A stretch of 64,000 bases of DNA from assembly GCA_052326585.1 (NCBI GenBank), contig JBKQLU010000003.1, positions 124,001 to 188,000 on the forward strand, given 5' to 3'. The DNA is from JAPLJC01 sp052326585 (GTDB lineage: Bacteria; Desulfobacterota; Desulfobaccia; Desulfobaccales; 0-14-0-80-60-11). The translations under genes and the position numbers were made by a program. The notes beneath the pieces were generated by a model that did not search any database, was not told where the DNA came from, and worked only from the letters and a program-made list of their open reading frames with translations. Below, one piece after another: positions 7,745 to 17,120 of this stretch; the stretch's first letter is position 1, and every line of letters begins with the position of its first letter.

Positions 7745-9262
7745 ATGAACCATGAAGACCCGGATCTTGCCGGGGCTGCCGTGCCGGGGGACCGGTATAA
7801 AATCGGCCGCCTCCTCCGGGAGGAACCCTGGGGCGCGGTGTGGCTGGCCAGGGATGGTCTCTTGGGGACGGAAGTGGCTCTCAAGGTGCTGTCCCGGGAG
7901 GCGCCGGAATGGCCGGAGGCCCAGGGATATTACCAACAGGAAGCCGCCCTGGCCCTGAGGTTGCGCCATCCGGAAATTCTCGGCGTCTATCACCTGGAGG
8001 ATGCCGCCGCCGGCCTCTTCCTGGTGGAGGAACCCTTTGCCGGGGAAAGCCTGCTGGCTCAATTTGCCGGGCGCCAGCGCTACGGCCTGCCCCAGGCCCT
8101 GGCCCTGCTGGAGCGGCTCGCCCTGGTCCTGGACCTGGCCCACCAGCGGGGTGTAGTCCATCGCAGCCTTAATCCCCTCAATATCCTCCTTGCCGGCCAG
8201 GAGCTCCGGATAGCCAATTTCTCCTTCCCCGGACGGGAGGGCGGCCCCGTGACCACCCTGGAACTCAAGGCCTATGAGGCCCCGGAAGTGATTTATGGCG
8301 ATGGACCCTCCCCTGCCAGCAACATCTTTTCCTTAGGGGTCCTGGGCTTCCGGCTGCTGGCCGGCAGCCTCCCCTATGCCCTCACCTTCGATGAACCTTT
8401 CCCTTACCGGGTGGAGGACCTGCCGGCGGACCTGGAGGAGATTCCCCTATCCCTGCAAAACCTGCTGCTCCGTTGCCTGGCGCTAGACCCGGAAGAGCGC
8501 TTCCCCGAGGTGCCGGCCTTTCTGGCCCAGTTGCGCCAGTTGCGGCGCGAATTTAAAGGCGATGCCCTGCTGGAGAGATTGGAGAGGGAGGTCTGGGAGC
8601 CAGCCGGGCCCGCGGGGAAACCGACGGCGGCTGGCGTCCGGGCGCTCCTGCGCAAATTTTGGCAAATGGGCCGGCCCCCGGTCCAAAGGCTTAAGGAAGC
8701 CGCGCTCCGGGCCGGCCGCGCCTTCCTGGCCTCCCCCCGGCGCCAATTGTGGGGCCTGGGGCTGGCCGGGCTGCTGGCCATCCTCATCTGGGGGGGCCTC
8801 AGACTGCACCGGGCCACTCTAAGGGAGGCTCCCGCGGCGATTCCGGCGGCCGCGGAGCAGCTTAATCCTGCCCCGGCGCCAGGCGTCCCGCCCTTAAGGG
8901 AAGGCGAGAGACCGGCCACCGCCCTGGAGCAGATGCCCGCCCCCCGGGCCCCGGCTGGGCCCCCGGTGGCCGCCAAGGCCGCGGAAGAACGCTTCATGCT
9001 GGTGGCCGCCACCTTGGGCTCGCAGAATCAGGCCCAGGCCCTGGTGCAGCGCCTCGGCAAAGACCATCTTAAGGCTCGGCTGGTCACCCGGATCCGCGGC
9101 GGCCAGACGCGCTATCAGGTCCAGGTGGGTCCGGTTATCGGGGCCAAGGCTGCCGAAGACCTGGCCCGGCGCCTGCAAACCATGGAGAAGATCAACCCGA
9201 GGGTTATAAAAATGACCGCCAAGACCGCCAATGATAACGCGGCCCGGACGGGGGCCCGATGA
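7745..9262 (+). CDS. membrane-anchored protein pseudokinase with periplasmic SPOR domain
   Basis: The 505-residue protein has an N-terminal Ser/Thr-kinase-like domain (about 13-290), one transmembrane helix (about 336-353, LWGLGLAGLLAILIWGGL), a Pro/Ala-rich linker and a C-terminal SPOR peptidoglycan-binding domain (about 416-487). Within the kinase fold the ATP-lysine is kept (VALK, K47). The catalytic loop reads VVHRSLNPLNILL instead of HRDLKPEN, so the proton-acceptor Asp is Ser, and the DFG metal site is replaced by NFS. It is therefore predicted to be catalytically dead, a sensory or scaffolding pseudokinase that may bind denuded glycan at the septum. I prefer the ATG at 7745 (MNHEDPDLAG) to the longer frame from 7601, whose extra 48 residues look non-coding. 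Its stop overlaps purC by 4 bp. Confidence 0.82.
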   Translation: MNHEDPDLAGAAVPGDRYKIGRLLREEPWGAVWLARDGLLGTEVALKVLSREAPEWPEAQGYYQQEAALALRLRHPEILGVYHLEDAAAGLFLVEEPFAGESLLAQFAGRQRYGLPQALALLERLALVLDLAHQRGVVHRSLNPLNILLAGQELRIANFSFPGREGGPVTTLELKAYEAPEVIYGDGPSPASNIFSLGVLGFRLLAGSLPYALTFDEPFPYRVEDLPADLEEIPLSLQNLLLRCLALDPEERFPEVPAFLAQLRQLRREFKGDALLERLEREVWEPAGPAGKPTAAGVRALLRKFWQMGRPPVQRLKEAALRAGRAFLASPRRQLWGLGLAGLLAILIWGGLRLHRATLREAPAAIPAAAEQLNPAPAPGVPPLREGERPATALEQMPAPRAPAGPPVAAKAAEERFMLVAATLGSQNQAQALVQRLGKDHLKARLVTRIRGGQTRYQVQVGPVIGAKAAEDLARRLQTMEKINPRVIKMTAKTANDNAARTGAR

Positions 9263-10152
9263 GCGCCCCGGTCCTGACCACGGCTCTCCCCGGCTTTCCC
9301 CGGCGCCAGGGCAAGGTGCGGGACGTCTACGACCTGGGGGACCGGCTGCTGCTGGTAGCCTCGGACCGCATCTCCGCCTTTGACGTGGTGATGGGCCAAC
9401 CCATCCCGGACAAGGGCCGCATCCTCACCCAGCTCTCCGCCTTCTGGTTCCGGCACCTGGCCTCCCTTACCCCCAATCACCTGATCTCACTGAAGGTGGA
9501 GGATTTTCCCCCGGCCTGCCGCCCCTACCGGGAGCTGTTGCAGGGCCGCACCATGCTGACGCGCAAATGCCGGCCTCTGCCGGTGGAATGCATCGTGCGC
9601 GGTTATCTATCCGGCTCCGGCTGGGCCGAATACCGGCAGAGCGGCGCCATCGGCGGCCTGCCCCTGCCGCCGGGTCTGGTGGAGTCCCAGCAGTTGCCGG
9701 AGCCCCTCTTTACCCCCAGCACCAAGGCCGAGCTGGGGACCCACGACGAAAACATCTCCCTGGAGCAAATGGCGGCCGCCATTGGTCCCGAGCTCACCGC
9801 CCGGGTCGAGGACCTCAGCCTTAACCTCTACCGCGGCGCCCTGGATTGGGCCGAACCCCGGGGCATTATCATCGCCGACACCAAGTTCGAATTCGGTCTG
9901 GCCGACGGCGAGCTGCTCCTCATCGACGAGGCGCTCACCCCGGACTCCTCCCGCTTCTGGCCGCGGGAGGACTACCGCCCCGGCGGCCCGCAAAAGAGCT
10001 ATGACAAACAGTATCTCCGAGATTACCTGGAATCCCTGGGCTGGGACAAGAAGCCGCCGCCGCCGCCGCTGCCCCCGGAGGTCATCGCCAACACCCGGGC
10101 CCGGTACCTCCAGGCCTTGCGGGCGCTGACCGGCGAAGAACTCGGTCCCTGA
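9259..10152 (+). CDS. purC: phosphoribosylaminoimidazole-succinocarboxamide synthase
   Basis: This 297-residue SAICAR synthetase joins aspartate to CAIR in purine biosynthesis, using ATP. The N-terminal signature GKVRDVYDLGDRLLLVASDR (about 14-33) and ISAFDVVM are characteristic, and ECIVRGYLSGSGW and the GTHDENIS segment are also present. Length matches the longer (about 300 aa) class. The start ATG overlaps the pseudokinase stop (ATGA at 9259-9262), so the two genes are translationally coupled although their functions are unrelated. No other pur genes are in the window. Confidence 0.95.
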   Translation: MSAPVLTTALPGFPRRQGKVRDVYDLGDRLLLVASDRISAFDVVMGQPIPDKGRILTQLSAFWFRHLASLTPNHLISLKVEDFPPACRPYRELLQGRTMLTRKCRPLPVECIVRGYLSGSGWAEYRQSGAIGGLPLPPGLVESQQLPEPLFTPSTKAELGTHDENISLEQMAAAIGPELTARVEDLSLNLYRGALDWAEPRGIIIADTKFEFGLADGELLLIDEALTPDSSRFWPREDYRPGGPQKSYDKQYLRDYLESLGWDKKPPPPPLPPEVIANTRARYLQALRALTGEELGP

Positions 10153-10221
10153 CCTCGAAGGGTGCAGGTCGCCGCTCCCAGGTCGATGAGACAGACAATC
10201 GCCTTTGGAGGAAAAAGCCTA

Positions 10222-10611
10222 ATGGCTAACGAGCGTTATGCACGCGGCTGGGAGAAATTGAAGGAGATCGACGGCGAGGCCGGCGAACGGATTATAGAGA
10301 GCCTGAAGGATATTGCCCCCGATTTTGCCCGCTATCTCATCGAATTTCCCTTTGGAGACATCTACAGCCGTCCCGGGCTCGATCTGAAGTCCAGGGAGAT
10401 TGCCACCGTGGCTGCCCTCACGGCCCTGGGGACCGCCGGCCCACAATTGCGGGTCCATATTCAGGCGGCCCTGAATGTGGGATGTTCACGCCGGGAAGTG
10501 GTGGAGACCATTATGCAGATGGCGGTTTATGCCGGCTTCCCGGCGGCCCTGAATGGCCTCTTTGCCGCCCAGGAGGTCTTTAAAGACCGGGATGGGAAAG
10601 GGCTGGATTAA
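10222..10611 (+). CDS. carboxymuconolactone-decarboxylase (CMD/AhpD-fold) family protein
   Basis: The 129-residue all-helical protein begins MANERYARGWEKLKEIDGEAGE, with GGAGG 11 nt upstream deciding this start over a longer frame from 10162. The CMD-family core is present: DLKSREIATVAALTALG, RVHIQAALNVGCSRREVVETIMQMAVYAGFPAALNGL. In AhpD-like members a CxxC pair is catalytic; here only a single Cys (NVGCSRRE) is seen. The protein is therefore nearer the gamma-CMD branch than peroxidase-linked AhpD. Substrate unknown. Confidence 0.85.
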   Translation: MANERYARGWEKLKEIDGEAGERIIESLKDIAPDFARYLIEFPFGDIYSRPGLDLKSREIATVAALTALGTAGPQLRVHIQAALNVGCSRREVVETIMQMAVYAGFPAALNGLFAAQEVFKDRDGKGLD

Positions 10612-10640
10612 AACTTAAGACCACTGAGAAAAACAATTTT

Positions 10641-10700
10641 GTCATCCTGAGCGAAGCGAAGGATCTAGATTCTTCGGTCGCTTCGCTCCCTCAGAATGAC
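10641..10700. repeat. inverted GTCATTCTGAG element, full copy
   Basis: A 60-bp imperfect palindrome runs from GTCATCCTGAGCGAAGCGAA to CCCTCAGAATGAC around a central TCTAGA-like core. A second full copy lies at 48463-48524 (opposite orientation) and a half copy at 24447-24482. All are intergenic. This is a commonly dispersed palindrome in many bacterial genomes; here it may act as a transcription terminator or be a MITE remnant. Confidence 0.75.
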
Positions 10701-10819
10701 AAGAGTGAGGACTTTCGCAGAAGTCTTGACTTTAGGATGAGATTACAGCATCGGCGAGGCCGCCCCCCACGGGGCGAGACGGGGTTCCCGGTGATGGCCG
10801 TTTCGGCCAAGGAGGGTTT

Positions 10820-11467
10820 ATGGGCGGGAAGGTGGAGAAAATCACGGTGGACATGCAGGCAGCCCGCCTGCCCCAGGACCTGGAGCGCTACCGGCAGAAG
10901 GCCCTGGAGCTGGGAGCCACCCAGGCGGCGGTCATCGAGGTCCAGGAGATCCCGGTGGATGAGCGGGTGACCCTGAAGTGCCAGATCCCGCGCTGCTTCG
11001 GCTACGGGGCGGGGGCCCAATGCCCCCCCAATACCATGAAACCCGCTGAACTCCGGGAAATCCTGAAGAACTACCGCTGGGCGGTGCTCTTCACCCTGGA
11101 GGTGCCGCCTGAGGTCATCGTCCGGGACAAGGACACCATCAAGGAGCGGGTGGCCGCCTACCAGAAGCTCTACCAGCTGGTGAGCGCCGTGGAGTCTCTG
11201 GCCTTTTACGACGGCCATTACCTGGCCTTCGGCTTCGCGGCCGGCTCCTGCCGCCACACCTTTTGCGGCCAGCAGGAGGACTGTCAGGCCATGGGAGGCA
11301 AGCGCTGCCGCTTCTCCCTGCTGTCCCGGCCCTCCATGGAGGCGGTGGGCATCGACGTCTACCAACTGGTGGCCCGCCAGGGCTGGGAGATCTACCCCAT
11401 CGGCAGCGGCGCCAAACCCAAGGACATGCCCAAGGGGGTCCTGACCGGCATAGTCATCGTGCAATGA
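10820..11467 (+). CDS. DUF2284 family predicted metal-binding protein
   Basis: This 215-residue cytoplasmic protein begins after a perfect AAGGAGGG ribosome binding site. Family features are the cysteine motifs LKCQIPRCFGYGAGAQCPPN (about 52-70) and the C-terminal set GSCRHTFCGQQEDCQAMGGK (about 140-160), which probably bind an iron-sulfur cluster or other metal. Function is not established; the family is frequent in anaerobes. It lies 425 bp upstream of the hdrA-mvh operon in the same orientation, but the long gap and candidate promoter in between argue for separate transcription. Confidence 0.82.
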   Translation: MGGKVEKITVDMQAARLPQDLERYRQKALELGATQAAVIEVQEIPVDERVTLKCQIPRCFGYGAGAQCPPNTMKPAELREILKNYRWAVLFTLEVPPEVIVRDKDTIKERVAAYQKLYQLVSAVESLAFYDGHYLAFGFAAGSCRHTFCGQQEDCQAMGGKRCRFSLLSRPSMEAVGIDVYQLVARQGWEIYPIGSGAKPKDMPKGVLTGIVIVQ

Positions 11468-11892
11468 GGACCCCGGGCCAGCCCCCCGTCCCTCCGGCCG
11501 GCTCAGGCTATCCCTGCCGCCTCGACCCGGGAGTCGGGCTAACCCGACCGGCCGAGCCCGCCGCGGCCAAATTTTCGCGTAAAAAAATATTTGCATAACC
11601 TAACCCTGCCAGCTATCATGTATGCAGACGAAATATTTTCCATACATAAATGCTTCAAAAAGGGGCCGGGTGCACAATACCCCAGCCAAGGGGGAATTCT
11701 CTCCCAAAGATTCACCGGGCTGGAGCCCCTGGCGGCGCTAACCTCTCTTAACTTGTCGAAAAAAAATACAAGAACCCTGGCATAAATATCGCAAGTGGAG
11801 AAATATTGGCGTTTTCGGCAAAATTAACCTTGTGAAATAATTCTGAAACATATTCCTCAATCCTCCCGTAAGTTGTCATCCGAGGGCTAAAA
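11468..11892 (+). promoter_or_regulatory. long leader of the hdrA-mvh operon
   Basis: This 425-bp gene-free stretch turns AT-rich after 11560. It contains a candidate sigma-54 promoter (see 11778-11793) about 100 bp before the hdrA ATG. A weak GAGGG at 11883-11887 precedes the start. No RNA gene was recognised. Confidence 0.45.
11778..11793 (+). promoter_or_regulatory. candidate sigma-54 (-24/-12) promoter
   Basis: TGGCATAAATATCGCA matches the consensus TGGCAYRNNNNTTGCW with one mismatch (C for the second T of TTGC). The invariant GG and GC are at the correct separation. It is placed 100 bp ahead of hdrA. RpoN control of hydrogenase operons is known in other bacteria. A chance match cannot be excluded. 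Confidence 0.4.
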
Positions 11893-14800
11893 ATGTCCGA
11901 AAAAGTCTTAGGGTCGGTTTTGGTGGTGGGGGGCGGCATCGCGGGTATGCAGGCCTCTCTGGACCTGGCCAACTCAGGCTATTACGTTCACCTGGTGGAA
12001 AAGGGCCCGGCCATCGGCGGCACCATGGCCCAACTGGACAAGACCTTCCCCAGCAACGACTGCGCCATGTGAATTATCTCCCCCAAGCTGGTCGAGGTCG
12101 GCCGGCACAACAACATCGAAGTCCACACCCTCACCGAATTGAGAGAGGTCGACGGGGAGCCGGGCCATCTCCGGGCCACCTTGGAGAGCGAGCCTCGCTT
12201 CATCGACCTGTCCAAATGCACAGGCTGCGGAGAATGCGCCACTGTCTGCCCGGTGAGCGTGCCGGACAAGTTTAACCAGGAATTGGCAGACCAGAAGGCG
12301 GTCTATCGTACCTATCCGCAGGCCATTCCGTCGGCCTTCAGCATCATGAAGCTGGACCGGGCCCCCTGCACCCTCACCTGTCCGGCGGAGATCAATGTCC
12401 AGGGCTACGTGCAGTTGGTCAAGCAGGGAAAATATCAGGAGGCCCTGAAGCTCATCATGGAGCGGCTACCCCTGCCCGGGGTGTTGGGGCGGGTCTGCCC
12501 GCATCCCTGCGAGGCCAAGTGCCGCCGGGCAGAAATGGACCAGCCGGTGGCCATCTGTGCGCTGAAACGTTTCGCCGCCGACCAGGCGGAGATCTCCGCG
12601 GTGATGATGCCCCTGGTGGAGGCCCAGCCTGAGAAGGTCGCCATCGTCGGGGCCGGGCCGGCGGGCCTCACGTGCGCTTACCACCTGGCCCTCAAGGGCT
12701 ACCGGCCCACCATCTTCGAGGCCCTCCCCCAGGCCGGGGGCATGCTGCGGGTGGGCATCCCCGATTACCGCCTGCCCAAGGCCGTCCTGGATAAAGAGAT
12801 CGATCACATCCTGGGTTTGGGGGTGGAGCTGAAGACCAACGCAGCCCTGGGCCGGGACTTCACCTTGGATTCTCTGTTCGGCGAAGGATACAAGGCGGTA
12901 TTTTTGGGCATCGGCTGCCATGTAGGCAAGCCTCTGGGAATCGCCCATGAGGATGCTCCCGGTGTGGTCCAGGGGGTGGAGTTTTTGCGGCGCCAGAACC
13001 TGGGCGAATCTCAGGAAATCGGCAAGAGTCTGGCAGTCATCGGCGGCGGCAACGTGGCCATCGACGTGGCCTGCAGCGCTGTCCGGCTGGGGGCGGACGT
13101 GACCATCGTCTACCGCCGTTCCCGAGAAGAGATGCCGGCCTTTGAGCATGAAGTGGAACAGGCCTTGTGCGAGGGTGTGAAGGTGATCTATCTGGCCGCT
13201 CCCCTGGAGGTGAAGGTCGGCGCCGACGGCAAAGTGGCGGGCCTCATCTGCCAGAAGATGGAGCTGGGAGAGCCCGACGCCTCGGGCCGGCGCAAACCGG
13301 TACCCATACCCAACGAGACCTTCGAACTCCCCGTGGACATGATCGTCCCAGCCATCGGCCAGGAGGCGGCCAGAGGCGCCCTGGAGGCCTGCGGCGTCAA
13401 GCTCTCCCGCGGGGGCACCATCGAGGTGGACCAAACGACTTATGAAACCTCGCGGCCTGGGGTTTTCGCGGCGGGCGACGTGCACACCGGACCCTGGATT
13501 GCGGTGGAGGCGGTGGGCGGCGGCATCGAGGCCGCCGAGTCCATCCACCGCTACCTCAAGGGCCTGAATATGAAAAAGGGCCGCTCCGAGGGCAAGGAGG
13601 CCCATAAGCGCTGGCGGGAGGTCCCCAAGGATGAGGAGGGCCAACCCCGAGAGGTGATGGCCAACCTGCCGCCGGAATATAGCTGCTGCTCCTTTGAGGA
13701 GATCGCCAAGGGTTACAGCGAGGAACAGGCCCAGAAGGAGGCGGAGCGCTGCCTCAATTGCGGCGTCTGCTGCGAATGCATGCAATGTGTGGCCGCCTGC
13801 GCGGCCGGGGCCGTTGACCACAAGATGAAGTCCGAAACCAGGAAGATTGAGGTGGGCTCGGTCATCCTGGCCCCCGGCTTCAAGCCCTTCGACCCGGCCG
13901 CCGCGGCGCTCTATGGCTACGGCAAGTATCCCAATGTGCACACCAGCCTGGAGTTCGAACGCATCCTGAGCCCCGCCGGACCCTTCCACGGACACGTGCG
14001 CCGGCGCTCCGACGACAAAGAGCCCCAAAAGATCGCCTGGATCCATTGCGTCGGCTCCCGGAGTCTCCACGAGGAGGCCAAGGCCTATTGCTCGAACTTC
14101 TGCTGCATGGCCTCCCTGAAACAGGCCATTGTGGCCCGGGAGCACCTGGGCCCGAATCTGGATATGGCCCTGTTTTACCTGGACTTGCGCACCCCCCGCA
14201 AGGACTTCGAGAAATATGCCGCCAAGATTAAGGATCAGGGGGGCCGGATGATCCGCTCCCGGGTCCATTCCGTCAAGCCCGCCAATAATAACGGCGACCT
14301 GGAGATACGCTACGTCACCGAGGCCGGGGCAGTGGTCGACGAGATCTTCGACATGGTGGTCCTCTCGGTGGGTATGGTGATGCCCCCCGCCACCTTGGAA
14401 CTGGCCCGGCGCCTGGATGTCCCCCTGGGCCCCAACGACTTCATGGAGGCTAGTTGTTTTGCGCCGACCACCAGCTTCCGGGACGGAATCTTTGCCTGCG
14501 GCGCCTTCACCGGGCCCAAGGACATCCCCCAGACGGTGATGGAGGGAAGCGCCGCGGCTGCCAGTGCCTCCCGGCACCTGGCCGCGGCCCGGGGCACGCT
14601 GATGAAAAAGAAGGAATTCCCCCCGGAAAGAGAGGTGGCGGGAGAGCCGGCCCGGGTGGGAGTCTTCGTTTGCAATTGTGGCCTCAACATCGGCGGCGTG
14701 GCCGACGTCCCGGCCATCGTGGAATACGCCCAAAACCTGCCCCAGGTGGAATATGCCCAGGCCAACCTCTTCACCTGCTCCCAGGACTCCCAGGCGCAGA

Positions 14801-16329
14801 TGGCGGAGTTGATCCGGGAACACCAACTGAACCGGGTGGTGGTGGCGGCCTGCAGCCCCACCACGCACCAGCCCATCTTCCAGGAGATGCTGCGCACCGC
14901 CGGCGTCAACAAGTACCTGTTCGAGATGGCCAACATCCGCAACCAGTGCACCTGGGTCCACCAGAACGAGCCGGCGCTGGCCACCCGGAAGTGCCAGGAC
15001 CTGGTGAACATGGCGGTGGCCAAGGCCCGGCTGCTCCAGCCCCTGGAGTACCTCACCGTGGGGGTCAATCCCACCGCCCTGGTGGTGGGGGGCGGGGTCA
15101 CCGGTATGACCTCGGCCCTGGCCCTGGCCGACCAGGGCTACCAGGTGCACCTGGTGGAACGCAAGGACTTCCTGGGAGGCAATGCCCTGAAACTCCACAC
15201 CACCTGGCGGGGCGGCCTGGTCAGGACCCGGCTTGAGGCCATGATCAAGCGGGTGCTGGATAACGACCGGATTACGGTCCACTTTAAGGAGAAGGTCACC
15301 GGCGTCTCCGGGACGGTGGGTAACTTCACCACTACCCTGGAAAGCGGCGTGGAAATCCGCCACGGCATCGTCATCCTGGCCATCGGCGCCGAGCCCTTGC
15401 GCCCGGAAGGGATGTATCTCTATAAAGAGAACCCCAACGTCCTGCTCTCCCTGGAAATGGATGAGGAAATCGCCCAGAATAGCGCCAGGCTCAACCAGGC
15501 TGAAGCGGTGGCCTTTATCCAGTGCGTCGGCTCCCGCATTCCGGAGCGGCCCTATTGCAACAAGGTCTGCTGCGCCCACTCGGTGGAAAGCGCCATCAAG
15601 CTCAAGGTAATGAACCCAAAGATGGACGTCTACATCCTCTTCCGGGATATGCGCACTTACGGCGAAAGGGAAGTCCTCTACACCCGGGCCCGGGAGCTGG
15701 GGGTGGTCTTCATCCGCTACGTCATCGCCGATCCCCCCAAGGTGGAGGAGGACGGCGGCCGCCTCAAGATCACGGTGACCGACCAGATTATGCAGATGCC
15801 GGTTACCTTTAATGTGGACCTTCTCAGCCTGGCCACCGCCATCATTCCGCACCATAATGCCCCCCTGGCGGAGCTCTACAAAGTTCCCCTCAATGCCGAG
15901 GGCTTCTTCACCGAGGCCCACCCCAAGATCAAGCCGGTGGAGGCTTCCACCCAGGGCATCTTTCTGGCGGGATTGTGCCATTACCCCAAACCCATCCAGG
16001 AAACTATCGCCGAGTCCCTGGCCTGCGCCTCCCGGGCCAATACCATCCTGTCCAGGGATTACCTGGAGCTGGAATCCATCATCTCCAACCCCATCGACGC
16101 CAATTGCGACGGCTGCGCCTTCTGTGTCGACACCTGTCCCTACAAGGCCCTGACCCTCCTCGAATACATGAAGGACGGCAGCGTCAAGAAAACGGTGGAG
16201 GTCAACGCCATGGAGTGCAGGGGCTGCGGCTCCTGCATGGCCACCTGCCCCAAGCAGGGCATTTTCGTGGCCGGTTTCACCCCGGAGCAGTTGGAGGCCC
16301 AGGTGGAGGCCGCCCTGGGAATGATTTAG
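11893..16329 (+). CDS. hdrA: selenocysteine-containing HdrA-GltD-HdrA fusion, electron-bifurcating subunit A
   Basis: The gene reads through an in-frame TGA at 12070-12072 (codon 60) to give about 1478 residues. The N-terminus begins VLVVGGGIAGMQASLDLANS, an FAD site. The TGA falls in NDCAM-U-IISPKLVEVGRH, the HdrA position that is Cys in most homologues and selenocysteine in some. Next come a 4Fe-4S motif CTGCGECATVCP (about 109), an inserted GltD-like FAD/NAD(P) domain (about 150-560; VGAGPAG at 253, IGGGNVA at 385), the cluster region CLNCGVCCECMQC (about 620), and then a second HdrA module from about 925 (VCNCGLNIGG). That module has its own FAD motif (VVGGGVTGM, about 1062) and two terminal 4Fe-4S sites (about 1405 and 1441). 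It probably bifurcates electrons from H2 to ferredoxin plus a disulfide or pyridine nucleotide. A gene caller would start it falsely near 12139. Confidence 0.92.
12087..12106 (+). promoter_or_regulatory. bacterial SECIS hairpin of hdrA
   Basis: GCTGGTCGAGGTCGGCCGGC folds into an 8-bp stem (two G-U pairs) with an AGGU apical loop. The first loop G is 26 nt after the T of the TGA at 12070. The GGU-type loop at this distance is what SelB recognises in bacterial selenoprotein mRNAs. Confidence 0.75.
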
Positions 16330-16406
16330 CTGGAGCCTTGATCGGAATTGCCAGGCGCCGGAGGCGCCCGAAAAGCTTAAAAAGCTGACAACATAGAGGT
16401 AACGCC

Positions 16407-16826
16407 ATGGAAGAGCAGTACGAGCCTTTATTCATCGCCTTCTGCTGCAACTGGTGCTCTTACGCCGGGGCGGACCTGGCGGGGGTCTCCCGCCTCCAGT
16501 ATCCCCCCAACGGCAGGATCATCCGGGTGATGTGCTCCGGCATGGTGCACCCCAACCTGGTCATCGGCGCGCTCACCAAGGGGGCCGACGGCGTCCTGGT
16601 ATGTGGGTGACACCTGGGCGAATGTCATTACCTGGAAGGTAATAAAAAAGCCCAGACCCGCGCGGAAGGAATTGACATGATGCTGGAGGACTTCGGCCTG
16701 GAGCCCGAGCGCTTCCGGATCGAGTGGATTGCCTCGGCCGAGGCCCAGAAGTTCGCCGAAGTGATGACGGAGATGACCGAAACCCTGCGGGCCCTGGGCC
16801 CCAGCCCCTATAGCACGCGAGGCTGA
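16407..16826 (+). CDS. mvhD: selenocysteine-containing MvhD-type subunit
   Basis: Read through TGA at 16608-16610 (codon 68), this encodes 139 residues. The N-terminal FCCNWCSYAGADLAGVSR, then VMCSGMVHPNLV and GADGVLVCG-U-HLGECHYL, are the conserved cysteine motifs of MvhD. MvhD is the iron-sulfur protein that passes electrons from the hydrogenase to HdrA, and Sec replaces the second Cys of the CGCH motif. Downstream residues (AEGIDMMLEDFGLEPERFRIEWIASAE) are typical for the family, confirming that the TGA is not the end. AGAGGT lies 6 nt before the ATG. The gene sits 77 bp after hdrA, between it and the hydrogenase subunits, as expected for an Hdr-Mvh operon. Confidence 0.92.
16627..16643 (+). 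promoter_or_regulatory. bacterial SECIS hairpin of mvhD
   Basis: ATTACCTGGAAGGTAAT forms a 7-bp stem with a GGA loop. The first loop G is 26 nt after the T of the TGA at 16608, the same distance as in hdrA and mvhA. Confidence 0.75.
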
Positions 16827-16879
16827 CCCGGAGGCGGCCCGAAGCTATTCTTCTCGCCTCGATTGAGAAGGCTGAACGG

Positions 16880-16897
16880 CGCAGGCTGAAGCCTGCG
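16880..16897. repeat. CGCAGGCT..AGCCTGCG palindrome
   Basis: CGCAGGCTGAAGCCTGCG followed by GCTACC. Sister palindromes followed or preceded by GTAGC form the two ends of the 48615-48846 element. It is located in the gap between mvhD and the next small gene. Confidence 0.6.
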
Positions 16898-16925
16898 GCT
16901 ACCAGAGAGAAATATAGGCAGATTG

Positions 16926-17120
16926 ATGACCATACCACTGGCAAAAAAAGTTGAAGGCAAGAAATTCATGTGGGACGGTGGCACCTACTCCAGCCCCGAG
17001 GAGGCCCGGCAAGTCATGGAAGGCTATGCCAAAGAAGGATTCGAGGTGCAAATGTTCGAGGAAGAAGGCCAGTTCCTGATTTACTCCCGCCGGCTGCCGG
17101 CGGCGCAGACGGCCGGATAA
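16926..17120 (+). CDS. small conserved-looking protein inside the mvh operon (64 aa)
   Basis: The 64-residue soluble protein starts MTIPLAKKVEGKKFMWDGGTY. Its composition is protein-like (DGGTYSSPEEARQVMEGYAKEGFEVQMFEEEGQFLIYSRR), suggesting a small alpha/beta fold that pairs a strand-helix with a beta hairpin. No cysteines or cofactor motif are present. It lies between mvhD and mvhG in the same direction, with a 99-bp gap before and an 81-bp gap after. That position in an otherwise dedicated operon suggests an accessory or regulatory role for the hydrogenase (inference). The preceding in-frame TTG is an alternative start. Confidence 0.65.
   Translation: MTIPLAKKVEGKKFMWDGGTYSSPEEARQVMEGYAKEGFEVQMFEEEGQFLIYSRRLPAAQTAG

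Noticed and set aside
12070..12072. TGA in hdrA as a genuine stop or a frameshift.
   Set aside because: Both sides are in the same frame, the site matches the conserved Cys/Sec of HdrA, and a GG-loop hairpin follows at the right distance.
12466..15981. A 1171-codon open frame on the minus strand opposite hdrA.
   Set aside because: High-GC shadow of hdrA: low complexity, rich in His, Gln, Gly and Leu, no domain, whereas the plus strand encodes clear HdrA/GltD motifs.
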